Below are positions 17,790 through 25,853 of a DNA stretch of 64,000 nucleotides, in pieces. Source of the DNA: Polaribacter sp. IC073. GTDB lineage: Bacteria > Bacteroidota > Bacteroidia > Flavobacteriales > Flavobacteriaceae. The notes under the pieces were generated by a model. That model ran no database searches and was not told where the DNA came from. It saw only the letters and a list, made by a program, of their open reading frames with translations. Position 1 is the first letter of the stretch; every line of letters starts with the position of its first letter. The position numbers and the translations under genes were made by a program. Location: positions 215,146 through 279,145 of the forward strand of contig NZ_VORS01000007.1 of NCBI RefSeq assembly GCF_007997075.1, written 5' to 3'.

Positions 17790-18584
17790 TTGAAAACAAT
17801 AAAACAAAATAGATTATCCATCCAATTTAATTTGGATGGATTTTCTTTTTCTATCTACAACACCACATCTAAAAAAGACGTGTATTTCTGCGAATATCAC
17901 TTTGAGAGTTCTCAAACAACACCAGAAAAACTGTTATTTAAAATTGAAGAAATTTTTAAAACAGATACACGTTTACAAAACGATTTTGAAGCAGTTACAG
18001 TAGTTCATCAAAATAATTTATCTACACTAGTACCTACTCCTTTTTTTGATGAAAAAAAATTAAACGCTTATTTAGATTTTAATATCAAAACATTCCCTAC
18101 AGATTTTATATCTTTTGATGATATAGATGTCATAGATTCTAAAAACATTTATGTTCCTTATGTGAACATAAATAATTATTTATTCCAGAATTTTGGCGAA
18201 TTTGAATACAAACATCATAGTAGCGTTTTAATTGAAAAGCTTTTAAAATGCAACACTGTTAAAGAAAAAACAATGTATGTAAATGTTTCTAAAACTACGG
18301 TAGATATTGTAGTACTAGAAAATAACAAATTGGTTCTTTTAAATACTTTTTCTTACCATACTAAAGAAGATTTTATCTATTATATCTTATTTGTAGCAGA
18401 ACAATTAGACTTAAATGTTCGTGAATTTCCGTTATATTTTACGGGAGAAATCACTCTTAACACAGATATTTATAAAATAGCATATAAATACATTAAAAAT
18501 GTGTTCTTTTTAGAAAGTACAAATGTCATTTTTAATGATTTAAACATCCCTTTACATTCTAACTTTATACTATTAGGCTCATGA
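17790..18584 (+). CDS. DUF3822 family protein
   Basis: 264 residues. It matches my memory of DUF3822, a Bacteroidota-specific protein with an actin/ASKHA-like fold that nearly always precedes rsmD. Supporting features are the opening FNLDGFSFSIYN, the central FDDIDVIDSKNIYVPYVNIN and the end IPLHSNFILLGS. Function unknown. The stop overlaps the rsmD start by 4 bases (ATGA), so the two are translationally coupled. Confidence 0.8.
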   Translation: MKTIKQNRLSIQFNLDGFSFSIYNTTSKKDVYFCEYHFESSQTTPEKLLFKIEEIFKTDTRLQNDFEAVTVVHQNNLSTLVPTPFFDEKKLNAYLDFNIKTFPTDFISFDDIDVIDSKNIYVPYVNINNYLFQNFGEFEYKHHSSVLIEKLLKCNTVKEKTMYVNVSKTTVDIVVLENNKLVLLNTFSYHTKEDFIYYILFVAEQLDLNVREFPLYFTGEITLNTDIYKIAYKYIKNVFFLESTNVIFNDLNIPLHSNFILLGS

Positions 18585-19141
18585 GAATTATTTCTGGAAA
18601 ATTAAAATCAAGACGTTTATCTGCGCCTAAAAACTTACCCGTTAGACCAACAACAGACATGGCAAAAGAGTCTTTGTTTAACATCTTAAACAATACGTAT
18701 TTTTTTGATGCCATTTCTGTAATCGATTTGTTTTCTGGTACAGGAAACATTAGTTATGAATTTGCTTCTAGAGGCACAAAAACAATTCACGCTGTTGATG
18801 CTCATGTTGGTTGTATTAAATACATAAATAGCACTGCAAAAGAGCTAGATTTAGATATTAGTACATTTAAAAGTGATGTCTATAAGTTTCTAGAAAAAAC
18901 ACCTTTAAAAGCGGATGTTATTTTTGCAGATCCACCTTACGACTTTGAAGAAGAACAATTTTTAAAAATTGTTGATTCTGTTTTTGACAGAGAAATTCTG
19001 AATGAAGATGGTGTTTTAATTGTAGAACACTCTAAACATACCGATTTAACTAAACACGCAAAACACACCTATGACAAACGTTATGGTGGTAATGTTTTTA
19101 GTTTTTTTGAAAATACTTCTGAAGAATCTGAAGAAGACTAA
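18581..19141 (+). CDS. rsmD: 16S rRNA (guanine(966)-N2)-methyltransferase RsmD
   Basis: 186 residues. It methylates G966 of 16S rRNA in the assembled small subunit. The N-terminus MRIISGKLKSRRL and VRPTTDMAKESLFNIL are family signatures; the SAM-binding motif is VIDLFSGTGNISYEFASRG, and the catalytic N/DPPY motif is FADPPYDF near residue 109. Start fixed by the ATGA overlap with DUF3822. The acidic tail SEESEED is a little longer than usual. Confidence 0.93.
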   Translation: MRIISGKLKSRRLSAPKNLPVRPTTDMAKESLFNILNNTYFFDAISVIDLFSGTGNISYEFASRGTKTIHAVDAHVGCIKYINSTAKELDLDISTFKSDVYKFLEKTPLKADVIFADPPYDFEEEQFLKIVDSVFDREILNEDGVLIVEHSKHTDLTKHAKHTYDKRYGGNVFSFFENTSEESEED

Positions 19142-19235
19142 ATAAAATGACAGATTTGTCTATGATTTCGTTGCGTGTTTAAGCAACTAATTTAGCAAAT
19201 ACAAACCGAATAGAAAATCCGCGAGGAATTATACA

Positions 19236-20054
19236 AGGTTGTAAAACGTTTTTATAATTCCGATTTGTATAAGTTTTCAATATTTTTCAGCAGTCGACCT
19301 AATATTTTTTCGGCTTCTTTTTGTCCGGTTGCTTTTTGTTCGGTTGTCAGTTTATTTTCTAATTCCTGAATTTCCTTAACAATCTGCCCTTATTAAAGGT
19401 CTGAAAAGACTCTTTTAAATTCGTTGAAAATCAAGAACCATTGATAACTTTTAAAATTGTTCTGTTCAACATCTGTTCCATCTCTTTACATATAGGCAAG
19501 GTTTAACCTCGAAGATGTTATGTAACCACTTTTCTGTAAAATTTCTTGGTTCAGAAGTTTCCCAAGTCGAATTGCCCATTCCAACATTTTATCAAGGTCT
19601 TTGTCGGTTCCCTTTCCTTCTTTGTAACAATTGATAACATTAAACATACAAGTTTCGTTTCCGTTTTCTACACATTTTAGAGCAAATGATAATGCTTTCT
19701 TGAAATCTTGTAGTACGCCACCTCCATAAGCCATCATCTTTGCGTACAGACCTTCATTCCAACCTTGTTCGGCTGATTTAAAATACTATTCAATCGCTTT
19801 TTCAGAATTTTGCTCAACACCAATTCCAGCTTGATAACAATAACCTAAATTATATTGAGATTCCGCATTTCCCAATTCCGCTGCTTGTTTTAGATTCGGA
19901 ACTGCTTTGTCAAATTCTTGAATTTCTATAAGCTTTTTCGATTCTTCATTTAATTCCGTTGCGCTTTGTCTGAATGTGTTTAAGCAAATTAAAGTCAAAA
20001 ATAAAAAGGTTAAAATTCTGTTTATCCGGCTTTTTTTAAAATGTTTTACAACCT
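19236..20054. mobile_element. inverted-repeat-bounded segment carrying a dead Sel1 gene
   Basis: AGGTTGTAAAAC at 19236-19247 and its exact inverse complement at 20043-20054 enclose 819 bases that hold only a decayed Sel1-repeat gene. The match continues inward for four more T after one mismatch. Just outside, ATTATACA on the left and ATTATGTA on the right resemble a worn 8-base target duplication. There is no transposase, so a mobile origin is inference; the repeats could also be chance or form an RNA stem. Confidence 0.4.
19252..20030 (-). pseudogene. decayed Sel1-repeat protein gene
   Basis: One continuous reading frame on the minus strand, about 258 codons, with stops TAG at 19786, TAA at 19486, and two adjacent TAA at 19393 and 19390, before its own end at 19252. 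No frameshift is needed. It starts like a signal peptide (ILTFLFLTLICLNTF) but no ATG is left. Sel1-type repeats are clear: AAELGNAESQYNLGYCYQAG, then KSAEQGWNEGLYAKMMAYGGG, then LNLAYM-stop-RDGTDVEQN, where tyrosine would be expected at the stop. The end (EIQELENKLTTEQKATGQKE) is a coiled-coil-like tail. Sel1 proteins are secreted or periplasmic interaction scaffolds. Confidence 0.75.
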
Positions 20055-20066
20055 ATTATGTAAAAC

Positions 20067-20115
20067 ATAAATTCTCGATACTATATGCAATTGGCATACT
20101 GTATCGAGAATTTAT
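20067..20115 (-). terminator. long hairpin after the MoxR gene
   Basis: A perfect 15-bp stem (20067-20081 with 20101-20115) with a 19-base loop lies 31 bases past the MoxR stop codon. There is no long U run, so it may be an mRNA 3'-end stabiliser or weak terminator. It sits just outside the inverted-repeat segment. Confidence 0.55.
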
Positions 20116-20146
20116 TTTATAATAACGTTTGTTTAGTTTTTAATAA

Positions 20147-21100
20147 TTACAACAAAGAATTAATAATATCTGAAACAGAAATACCTTCTGCTTCTGCTTT
20201 ATAATTCTTTACAATTCTGTGAGATAAAATAGGAATTGCTACTGCCTTTACATCTTCTATGTCTGGCGAATATTTACCATTTACAGCTGCGTGTGCTTTT
20301 GCCCCTAGAATTAAGTTTTGAGACGCTCTTGGTCCTGCTCCCCAATCTAAATAGCTTTTTACCATTGCTGTTGCTTGTGCAGATTTTGGTCTTGTTTTAC
20401 CAACCAAACCTACGGCATATTCAATAACATTATCTGCAACTGGTATTTTTCTAATTAATTGCTGAATTTCAACAATTTCTTTTCCAGAAAAAACAGCATT
20501 CACAGTTTGGTTCACTGTAGAAGTTGTGCTTTTAACAACCTCTACCTCTTCTTCAAAAGAAGGATATTCTAAGTTAATAGAAAACATAAACCTGTCTAAT
20601 TGAGCTTCTGGCAAAGGATAGGTTCCTTCTTGCTCTATGGGATTTTGTGTTGCTAAAACAAAAAAAGGCAAGTCTAATTTATAATGATTCCCAGAAATAG
20701 TCACAGAACGCTCTTGCATGGCTTCTAACAGCGCTGCTTGTGTTTTTGGTGGCGTTCTATTTATTTCATCAGCTAGAATGATATTAGAGAAAATAGGTCC
20801 TTTTATAAATTTAAACTGTCTATTCTCATCTAAAATTTCACTTCCTAAAATATCCGACGGCATTAAATCTGGTGTAAACTGAATCCTTTTAAAATTCAAT
20901 CCTAACACATCTGAAACGGTATTTACCAATAATGTTTTTGCCAAACCAGGAACTCCTATCAATAAAGAATGCCCTCCACAAAAAACAGATAATAAAGTAA
21001 AATTAACGGCTTCTTTCTGACCAATAATTACTTTTCCTATCTCCGCTTTTAGTACTTCAAATTTGTTTACTAAATTATTTACCGCTTTAACGTCTGACAT
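20147..21100 (-). CDS. MoxR family AAA+ ATPase
   Basis: 317 residues. Walker A is GVPGLAKTLLV (about residue 41), Walker B ILADEINRTPPKTQAALLEAMQE, sensor 1 LATQNPIEQEGTYPLPEAQLDRF, the classic MoxR set. These ATPases act as chaperones for metal insertion or complex assembly, usually with a VWA/DUF58 partner. No such partner follows here; instead the gene is last in the operon with three SurA-like proteins, its start overlapping the stop of the upstream gene by one base. Confidence 0.93.
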   Translation of the reverse strand: MSDVKAVNNLVNKFEVLKAEIGKVIIGQKEAVNFTLLSVFCGGHSLLIGVPGLAKTLLVNTVSDVLGLNFKRIQFTPDLMPSDILGSEILDENRQFKFIKGPIFSNIILADEINRTPPKTQAALLEAMQERSVTISGNHYKLDLPFFVLATQNPIEQEGTYPLPEAQLDRFMFSINLEYPSFEEEVEVVKSTTSTVNQTVNAVFSGKEIVEIQQLIRKIPVADNVIEYAVGLVGKTRPKSAQATAMVKSYLDWGAGPRASQNLILGAKAHAAVNGKYSPDIEDVKAVAIPILSHRIVKNYKAEAEGISVSDIINSLL

Positions 21101-22482
21101 TATTTACTTGTTACTTTTTTCCAATTTTTTTCAAAAGAACATTTTTTATAGTCTTCACCTAATTTAATATAAGTGTCTTTAATTTTATCTTTAGACCATT
21201 TTTCTATTGTTTCCTCTTTCTTCTTATTTAATGCAAGTGCTTGAACTTTTACATAATCTTCAACTAAATCTGCAGTATGAGTATCTGTTCTTTCTTTCAT
21301 TAAAATGAATTTATACATTTTCTCTCCGCCTCTTGCTTCATCATAAAAAACGTCTGTAAATTCACCTTGTTTTAGATCATTAACTCTAGCATACATTGCA
21401 GGATCCATTCTTGTTAAATCGAATTTAGTTTCGCCTGTATAACTGTTTATAATAACGCCTCCGTTGTTTTTAGAATCTTTATCATCTGAATACTTTTTTA
21501 CAGCTTCTTCAAAAGTGAGTTTTCCTTCTTCGATATCTCTTTTAATTTCTACTACTTTTAACTGTGTTTCTTTCAACCTAGCTTCCGGAATTTCTGGTTG
21601 CAATAAAATATGAGAAACGGTTCTTGTATTTCCTTTAATCTCGTGCAGTTGAATAATATGGTATCCAAAAAGAGTTTTAAAAGGTTTAGAAATTTCACCT
21701 TTTTCTAAAGAGAAAGAAACTTCTTTAAATTCCTTTATCAAACTAGATTCTTTGGTTACTTGCATTATACCTCCGTTTTGAGTAACTCCCGGATCTTTAG
21801 AATTAATAATAGCTTTCATTCTAAAACTTGCTCCGTCTAGAATTTCTTGTCTAATCTCTGTTAATTGCGCTATAACTTTATTATTTTCTGCCAAAGTTGG
21901 TTCAGAATTTATTACAATTTGAGCCAATTCTATTTCTGCAGTAAATTCTGGTAATTCACCTTTATCTTTTAAGCCGTTAAAATAGAGACGAACCTCTTCT
22001 GGTGTCACATCTACTTTTTCCGTAATTTTAGATTGTTCTTTTTCTACTAAAATATTTTCTTTCTGAACGTTGTACAATTCACTTTTTAAATCATCTAAGT
22101 CATTAAAACCATACGTGGCAATTGCTTTCTCTAAAGAACCATATTCTTGCGTAAAAAACTGAATACTTCTATCTACTTTACTGTCAATCTCTGCATCTAA
22201 AACAGTTACACTATCTACCACTGCATGATGAGAAAGTAACTTCTGTTTCATTAATTCTTCTAACATTTCACAATCTGAAATGGTAATTTTCCCTTCACTT
22301 CTTTGCACTACTTCTTGCTTAAACTTCGCAATATCAGAATCTAAAACGATGTTTTTTCCAATGACAACTGCGACTCCATCAATCTTAATTTTCTGGGCGT
22401 TTAACTGCAATGTTGTTGCTGAAAAAATTACAGCAATTAAAAGGAATTTAGTATATTTTAAAATTATTGTTTTTTGTGGCAT
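21100..22482 (-). CDS. periplasmic peptidyl-prolyl isomerase, SurA-like
   Basis: 460 residues with a signal region ending in LQLNAQ. An N-terminal SurA-type chaperone domain (VDGVAVVIGKNIVLDSDI opening) is followed by two parvulin domains at about 180-285 and 290-400, each with the FGYHIIQLHE or SHILLQPE type of signature. SurA helps outer-membrane proteins fold. It overlaps the upstream lipoprotein gene by 35 bases and the MoxR gene by 1 base, so the operon is tightly packed. Confidence 0.9.
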   Translation of the reverse strand: MPQKTIILKYTKFLLIAVIFSATTLQLNAQKIKIDGVAVVIGKNIVLDSDIAKFKQEVVQRSEGKITISDCEMLEELMKQKLLSHHAVVDSVTVLDAEIDSKVDRSIQFFTQEYGSLEKAIATYGFNDLDDLKSELYNVQKENILVEKEQSKITEKVDVTPEEVRLYFNGLKDKGELPEFTAEIELAQIVINSEPTLAENNKVIAQLTEIRQEILDGASFRMKAIINSKDPGVTQNGGIMQVTKESSLIKEFKEVSFSLEKGEISKPFKTLFGYHIIQLHEIKGNTRTVSHILLQPEIPEARLKETQLKVVEIKRDIEEGKLTFEEAVKKYSDDKDSKNNGGVIINSYTGETKFDLTRMDPAMYARVNDLKQGEFTDVFYDEARGGEKMYKFILMKERTDTHTADLVEDYVKVQALALNKKKEETIEKWSKDKIKDTYIKLGEDYKKCSFEKNWKKVTSK

Positions 22483-23293
22483 CTTTTACTATTATTTTTT
22501 CAATCTCTCTTATTAACTCGATTTTACGTTTGTGTAAAATCATTTCTTTTATTGTTGGTTTAATATAGCTTAATGGCGCTATATCGTTTCTATTTAAAAC
22601 GTCTTTTATAGCCACCAAATATAAACCTAATGAATCTTGTTTTTGAATGATTTTTGATTTTTTTAACAGATTTTCTTTAGAAAAAGGAAGATTTAACAAA
22701 ATATTGTCCAATTCTATCCAAATAGAGTCATTTAACTGATATATTTTAAAACTTAGCTGCTGTCTTTCTAGGGCTTCTGCATCTTCAATTTTATCAGATT
22801 CAAATAATTTTATAATTTCTTTTTTCTCATTTATAGTATTGTCAAAATACAAATACTTAGATTTTACTAAAACTTCATTTAATTTAAAATTTTCGTTATT
22901 TGTCAAATAATAGGCTTCAATTTCGGCTTCAGAAATTAACGTATCTAATTGTTGTTTGATCAACTCTTCTTTATAATTATTTATAAGAAGGCTTTCTTTG
23001 TAATCTTGTACAAGATTATTTATGTTTTCTAAAGATTCTGATGTATTATTATTTGCAGCTGCTTTTAATAATAACTTCTTTACAGCCCAATCTTGAATAA
23101 AACTTTTTATCAATATTAAGCTATCTTCTCTAGCAAGATTTCTAGGTAAAACATCTTTTAAATCCTTTTTAAATAGTTTATCTGTATTTACAATCGCTAC
23201 AATTTCAGACGTGTGAACTTCCTTTTCTTTCACTATAAAATAGTCGCAAGAAGTTAGTAAAAATACACAAAAACAGACCGTTATAAACCTCAT
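22448..23293 (-). CDS. SurA-like lipoprotein without a clear isomerase domain
   Basis: 281 residues. The N-terminus is a lipoprotein signal (FLLTSC, cysteine at residue 16). The segment VAIVNTDKLFKKDLKDVLP resembles the first strand-helix of SurA N-terminal domains. I cannot find the parvulin motifs in the rest, which is helical and ends with an ILHKRKIELIREIEKI segment. It probably acts as a chaperone for the outer membrane together with its two neighbours; this is inference from context. It overlaps the following gene by 35 bases and the preceding one by 1 base. Confidence 0.8.
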   Translation of the reverse strand: MRFITVCFCVFLLTSCDYFIVKEKEVHTSEIVAIVNTDKLFKKDLKDVLPRNLAREDSLILIKSFIQDWAVKKLLLKAAANNNTSESLENINNLVQDYKESLLINNYKEELIKQQLDTLISEAEIEAYYLTNNENFKLNEVLVKSKYLYFDNTINEKKEIIKLFESDKIEDAEALERQQLSFKIYQLNDSIWIELDNILLNLPFSKENLLKKSKIIQKQDSLGLYLVAIKDVLNRNDIAPLSYIKPTIKEMILHKRKIELIREIEKIIVKDATKNNNFKIY

Positions 23294-24927
23294 TATTTAT
23301 TTTCGTAAAATTTAATTAAATTATTTAGTTGTTTTTTACTCACTTTAATTTTACTTTTCTTCCTTAAGTTGGCAATCCAATTTTTCTCTAAAAAGTTCTG
23401 GTAATCATTCATTACTTCTCCTTTTATATTTTTTAATTCTTTAGAAGTATATGTCTCTTTATTCTCTAAAAAAAACGTCTTTAAACCTAACGTATCTTTA
23501 GAAGATTTGTTCCATATTTTTTGCTGCATTAACTCAAACAACAACAAGCCGTCTTCATATTCTTTTAAAATATGCGCATATTCTGGTTCTGTATAAACTA
23601 AATTTTCCTTGTAATAGCTTAGAATTTCTTCATTCTTAAACATCTCAAACAAAACGTAAACAGGTTTATGTCTTCTATTTCTTATGTATTTAACAAACGT
23701 TTCTTGCGAAATATTCTTATCATTAATACTTATCATCGTATTTTGAAGAGAATCTCTAGGTATTGCTCTAATATTTTTTCTATTTAAAATATTTTTAGCC
23801 GCTTCATTTTCTACTATTGTATAGTTGGCTTTTAATTTATTTATCACAGTTGTTTCAGACATTTGCATTCTAGAACTTCTCTTAATTCTAGTTCTCAATT
23901 CTTTTTCCATTTCTGCAAATGGTTTTGTAGCGTGTGTTTTTAAAAGCTTTACAATATGCCATCCAAAACGCGTTTTAAACGGTTTCGAATAATCACCTTC
24001 CTTTTCTATAGCATAAGCAGCATCTTCAAATGGCTTTACCATTTTTCCTATGCTAAATTTATCTAGCTTTCCTCCGCTTGCTTTAGAACCTTTATCATCT
24101 GAATATTCATTTGCTAATTTCTCAAAAGATTTTTTTTGTTGAAGTTTGCGGTACACTTCATCAATTTTAGTTTTACCTACATTAGTTGTGTCTTTAATTA
24201 ATATATGTGCTGTTTCTAAGTCTCCTTTAGTTACTCTAAAAGCATCTACTTTAAGAATATGATACCCAAACTGACTTCTAAATGGCATCGAAATTTCGCC
24301 AACTTTAGTTGTGTACGCTGCATCTTCAAAAGAAGAAACCATTTTAAAAGCATTAAAGTATCCTAAATTACCATCGTTTCCTTTTCTACCTGTTTTAAGA
24401 TCATCTTGTGCAGATCTATCTTCAGATGTTTCTGTTGCTAATTTTTCAAAAGTTTCACCATTAATAATTCTATTTCTAATTGTTAAAATTTTATTGTAGG
24501 CAACTAAGGTGTCTTTTGGTGTTGCATCTTTAGAGGTTCTAATTAAAATATGTTTCGCTTTTACTTCATTTTTGGTTCTGTAGTACATCTCTTTTACCAA
24601 ATCTGAAATAAAAGTAGTGTCTTGTAAATAAGGTGCAGAAAGTTGATTCTTATAAGAAGCTATTTCTCTTTTATAAGACGGTAACGTATCTAATTTTAAT
24701 TGATATGCCTCTTTTACCTTTAAGACGTAATTAATGTAAAGCGTTAAGTTTTTAGCAACATCTTTTGCTTCTTCAGTATCTATTACATCTAAATTTTTTT
24801 CATAAACACGCTTAAAATCAGCTACTGTTTTTTTCTCTTTATCTATGGTTACCAACGTTTTTTCTTTTTGCGAAAATCCGTTTATCCAAAATAATAGCAT
24901 ACAAATAATTAAAACTCCCTTTTTCAT
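23293..24927 (-). CDS. periplasmic peptidyl-prolyl isomerase with two parvulin domains
   Basis: 544 residues with a signal peptide (MKKGVLIICMLLFWINGFSQ). It carries a SurA-like helical N-terminal part and two parvulin domains at about 115-230 and 235-335, each beginning AKHILIRTSKDA or TAHILIKDTTNV and ending FGYHILKVDAF or FGWHIVKLLKT. A helical tail of about 200 residues follows. It is the first of three SurA-like genes in this operon and lies 7 bases after DUF493. Expected role: folding of outer-membrane proteins. Confidence 0.9.
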   Translation of the reverse strand: MKKGVLIICMLLFWINGFSQKEKTLVTIDKEKKTVADFKRVYEKNLDVIDTEEAKDVAKNLTLYINYVLKVKEAYQLKLDTLPSYKREIASYKNQLSAPYLQDTTFISDLVKEMYYRTKNEVKAKHILIRTSKDATPKDTLVAYNKILTIRNRIINGETFEKLATETSEDRSAQDDLKTGRKGNDGNLGYFNAFKMVSSFEDAAYTTKVGEISMPFRSQFGYHILKVDAFRVTKGDLETAHILIKDTTNVGKTKIDEVYRKLQQKKSFEKLANEYSDDKGSKASGGKLDKFSIGKMVKPFEDAAYAIEKEGDYSKPFKTRFGWHIVKLLKTHATKPFAEMEKELRTRIKRSSRMQMSETTVINKLKANYTIVENEAAKNILNRKNIRAIPRDSLQNTMISINDKNISQETFVKYIRNRRHKPVYVLFEMFKNEEILSYYKENLVYTEPEYAHILKEYEDGLLLFELMQQKIWNKSSKDTLGLKTFFLENKETYTSKELKNIKGEVMNDYQNFLEKNWIANLRKKSKIKVSKKQLNNLIKFYENK

Positions 24928-24934
24928 AAACTAC

Positions 24935-25216
24935 TTATAATGATATGATTCCTTTTATTTTTTCTGCTTTTCTATAATACGCTATCACCTCATCCGAAGT
25001 TTTTAATTTTAATATTATTGAAACACTTACAAACTTACCTGTTTTAGATTTCTTTGTGTTAATTACTGCACCTGTATTATCAAAAATATTTTCTACCTCT
25101 ATAACTTGATTTTCTGTAGTTGGCACAATAAATTTATACAAATATTCGGCAGGAAAATCTGTGGTAGCATCTAACTGAACTTTTAATTTCTCGTAAAAAT
25201 CGTCTTTATTACTCAT
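24935..25216 (-). CDS. DUF493 family protein
   Basis: 93 residues. YEKLKVQLDATTDFPAEYLYKFIVP and SKTGKFVSVSIILKLKTSDEVIAYYRKAEKIKGI match the DUF493 (YbeD-like) ferredoxin-like fold. It is a small cytoplasmic protein with unknown role. It heads the operon of three SurA-like proteins and MoxR, with a 7-base gap. Confidence 0.85.
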   Translation of the reverse strand: MSNKDDFYEKLKVQLDATTDFPAEYLYKFIVPTTENQVIEVENIFDNTGAVINTKKSKTGKFVSVSIILKLKTSDEVIAYYRKAEKIKGIISL

Positions 25217-25301
25217 ACTAATTGTTAATTATTTTCTAAACTATTTGCAAAAGGCAAGACACAAAACTACATTAAAAATTAGTTTTATAAAGGGAATGAT
25301 T

Positions 25302-25309
25302 TATTTTTG
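25302..25309 (+). promoter_or_regulatory. -7 promoter box before the AAA_28 gene
   Basis: TATTTTTG (TAnnTTTG) ends 4 bases before the ATG at 25314, which would make the mRNA leaderless or nearly so. Confidence 0.45.
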
Positions 25310-25313
25310 TAAA

Positions 25314-25853
25314 ATGCAGCAAAAAATTGTTCTTATTGGAGGCCCCGGAACTGGGAAAACAACTATTATAAATGAGCTTATAAAAAGAGACTTCTATTGT
25401 ATGCCAGAAGTTTCTAGAGAAGTGATACTAAAAGCTAAAAAAGAAGGTATTGAACAACTTTTCTTAACAGAACCTTTATTATTTAGCAAAATGCTTTTAG
25501 AAGGCAGAGAAGCACAATACAACAATGCTATTAGCTTAAAAGAAAAAATTGTTTTTTTTGACAGAGGAATTCCAGATGTGCATGCCTACATGAATTATTT
25601 TGAAACTACCTATCCTGCTTATTTTGTAGAGAAAAGCAATGCTTATAAATACTCTAAAATTTTTCATTTTTCTCCTTGGGAAGAAATTCACACCACAGAT
25701 AATGAGCGTTATGAATCTTTCGAAGAATCTGTAAAGATTGATGCTTTTCTTATAAAAGCATATTCTGAATTAGGCTACAATTTAATTTCGGTTCCTTTTG
25801 GTTCTGTTGAAGAACGGACTAATTTTATTCTTAATTCGCTTTCTGGCGAATGA
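25314..25853 (+). CDS. AAA_28-type P-loop ATPase/kinase
   Basis: 179 residues from the ATG at 25314; the frame is open further upstream but the family starts with QKIVLIGGPGTGKTTII, the Walker A motif at residues 8-15. FFDRGIPDVHAYM near residue 80 is the Walker B-like DR motif of nucleoside-kinase-like AAA_28 proteins. The substrate is unknown. The stop overlaps the recQ start by 4 bases, so the two are translationally coupled. Confidence 0.82.
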   Translation: MQQKIVLIGGPGTGKTTIINELIKRDFYCMPEVSREVILKAKKEGIEQLFLTEPLLFSKMLLEGREAQYNNAISLKEKIVFFDRGIPDVHAYMNYFETTYPAYFVEKSNAYKYSKIFHFSPWEEIHTTDNERYESFEESVKIDAFLIKAYSELGYNLISVPFGSVEERTNFILNSLSGE

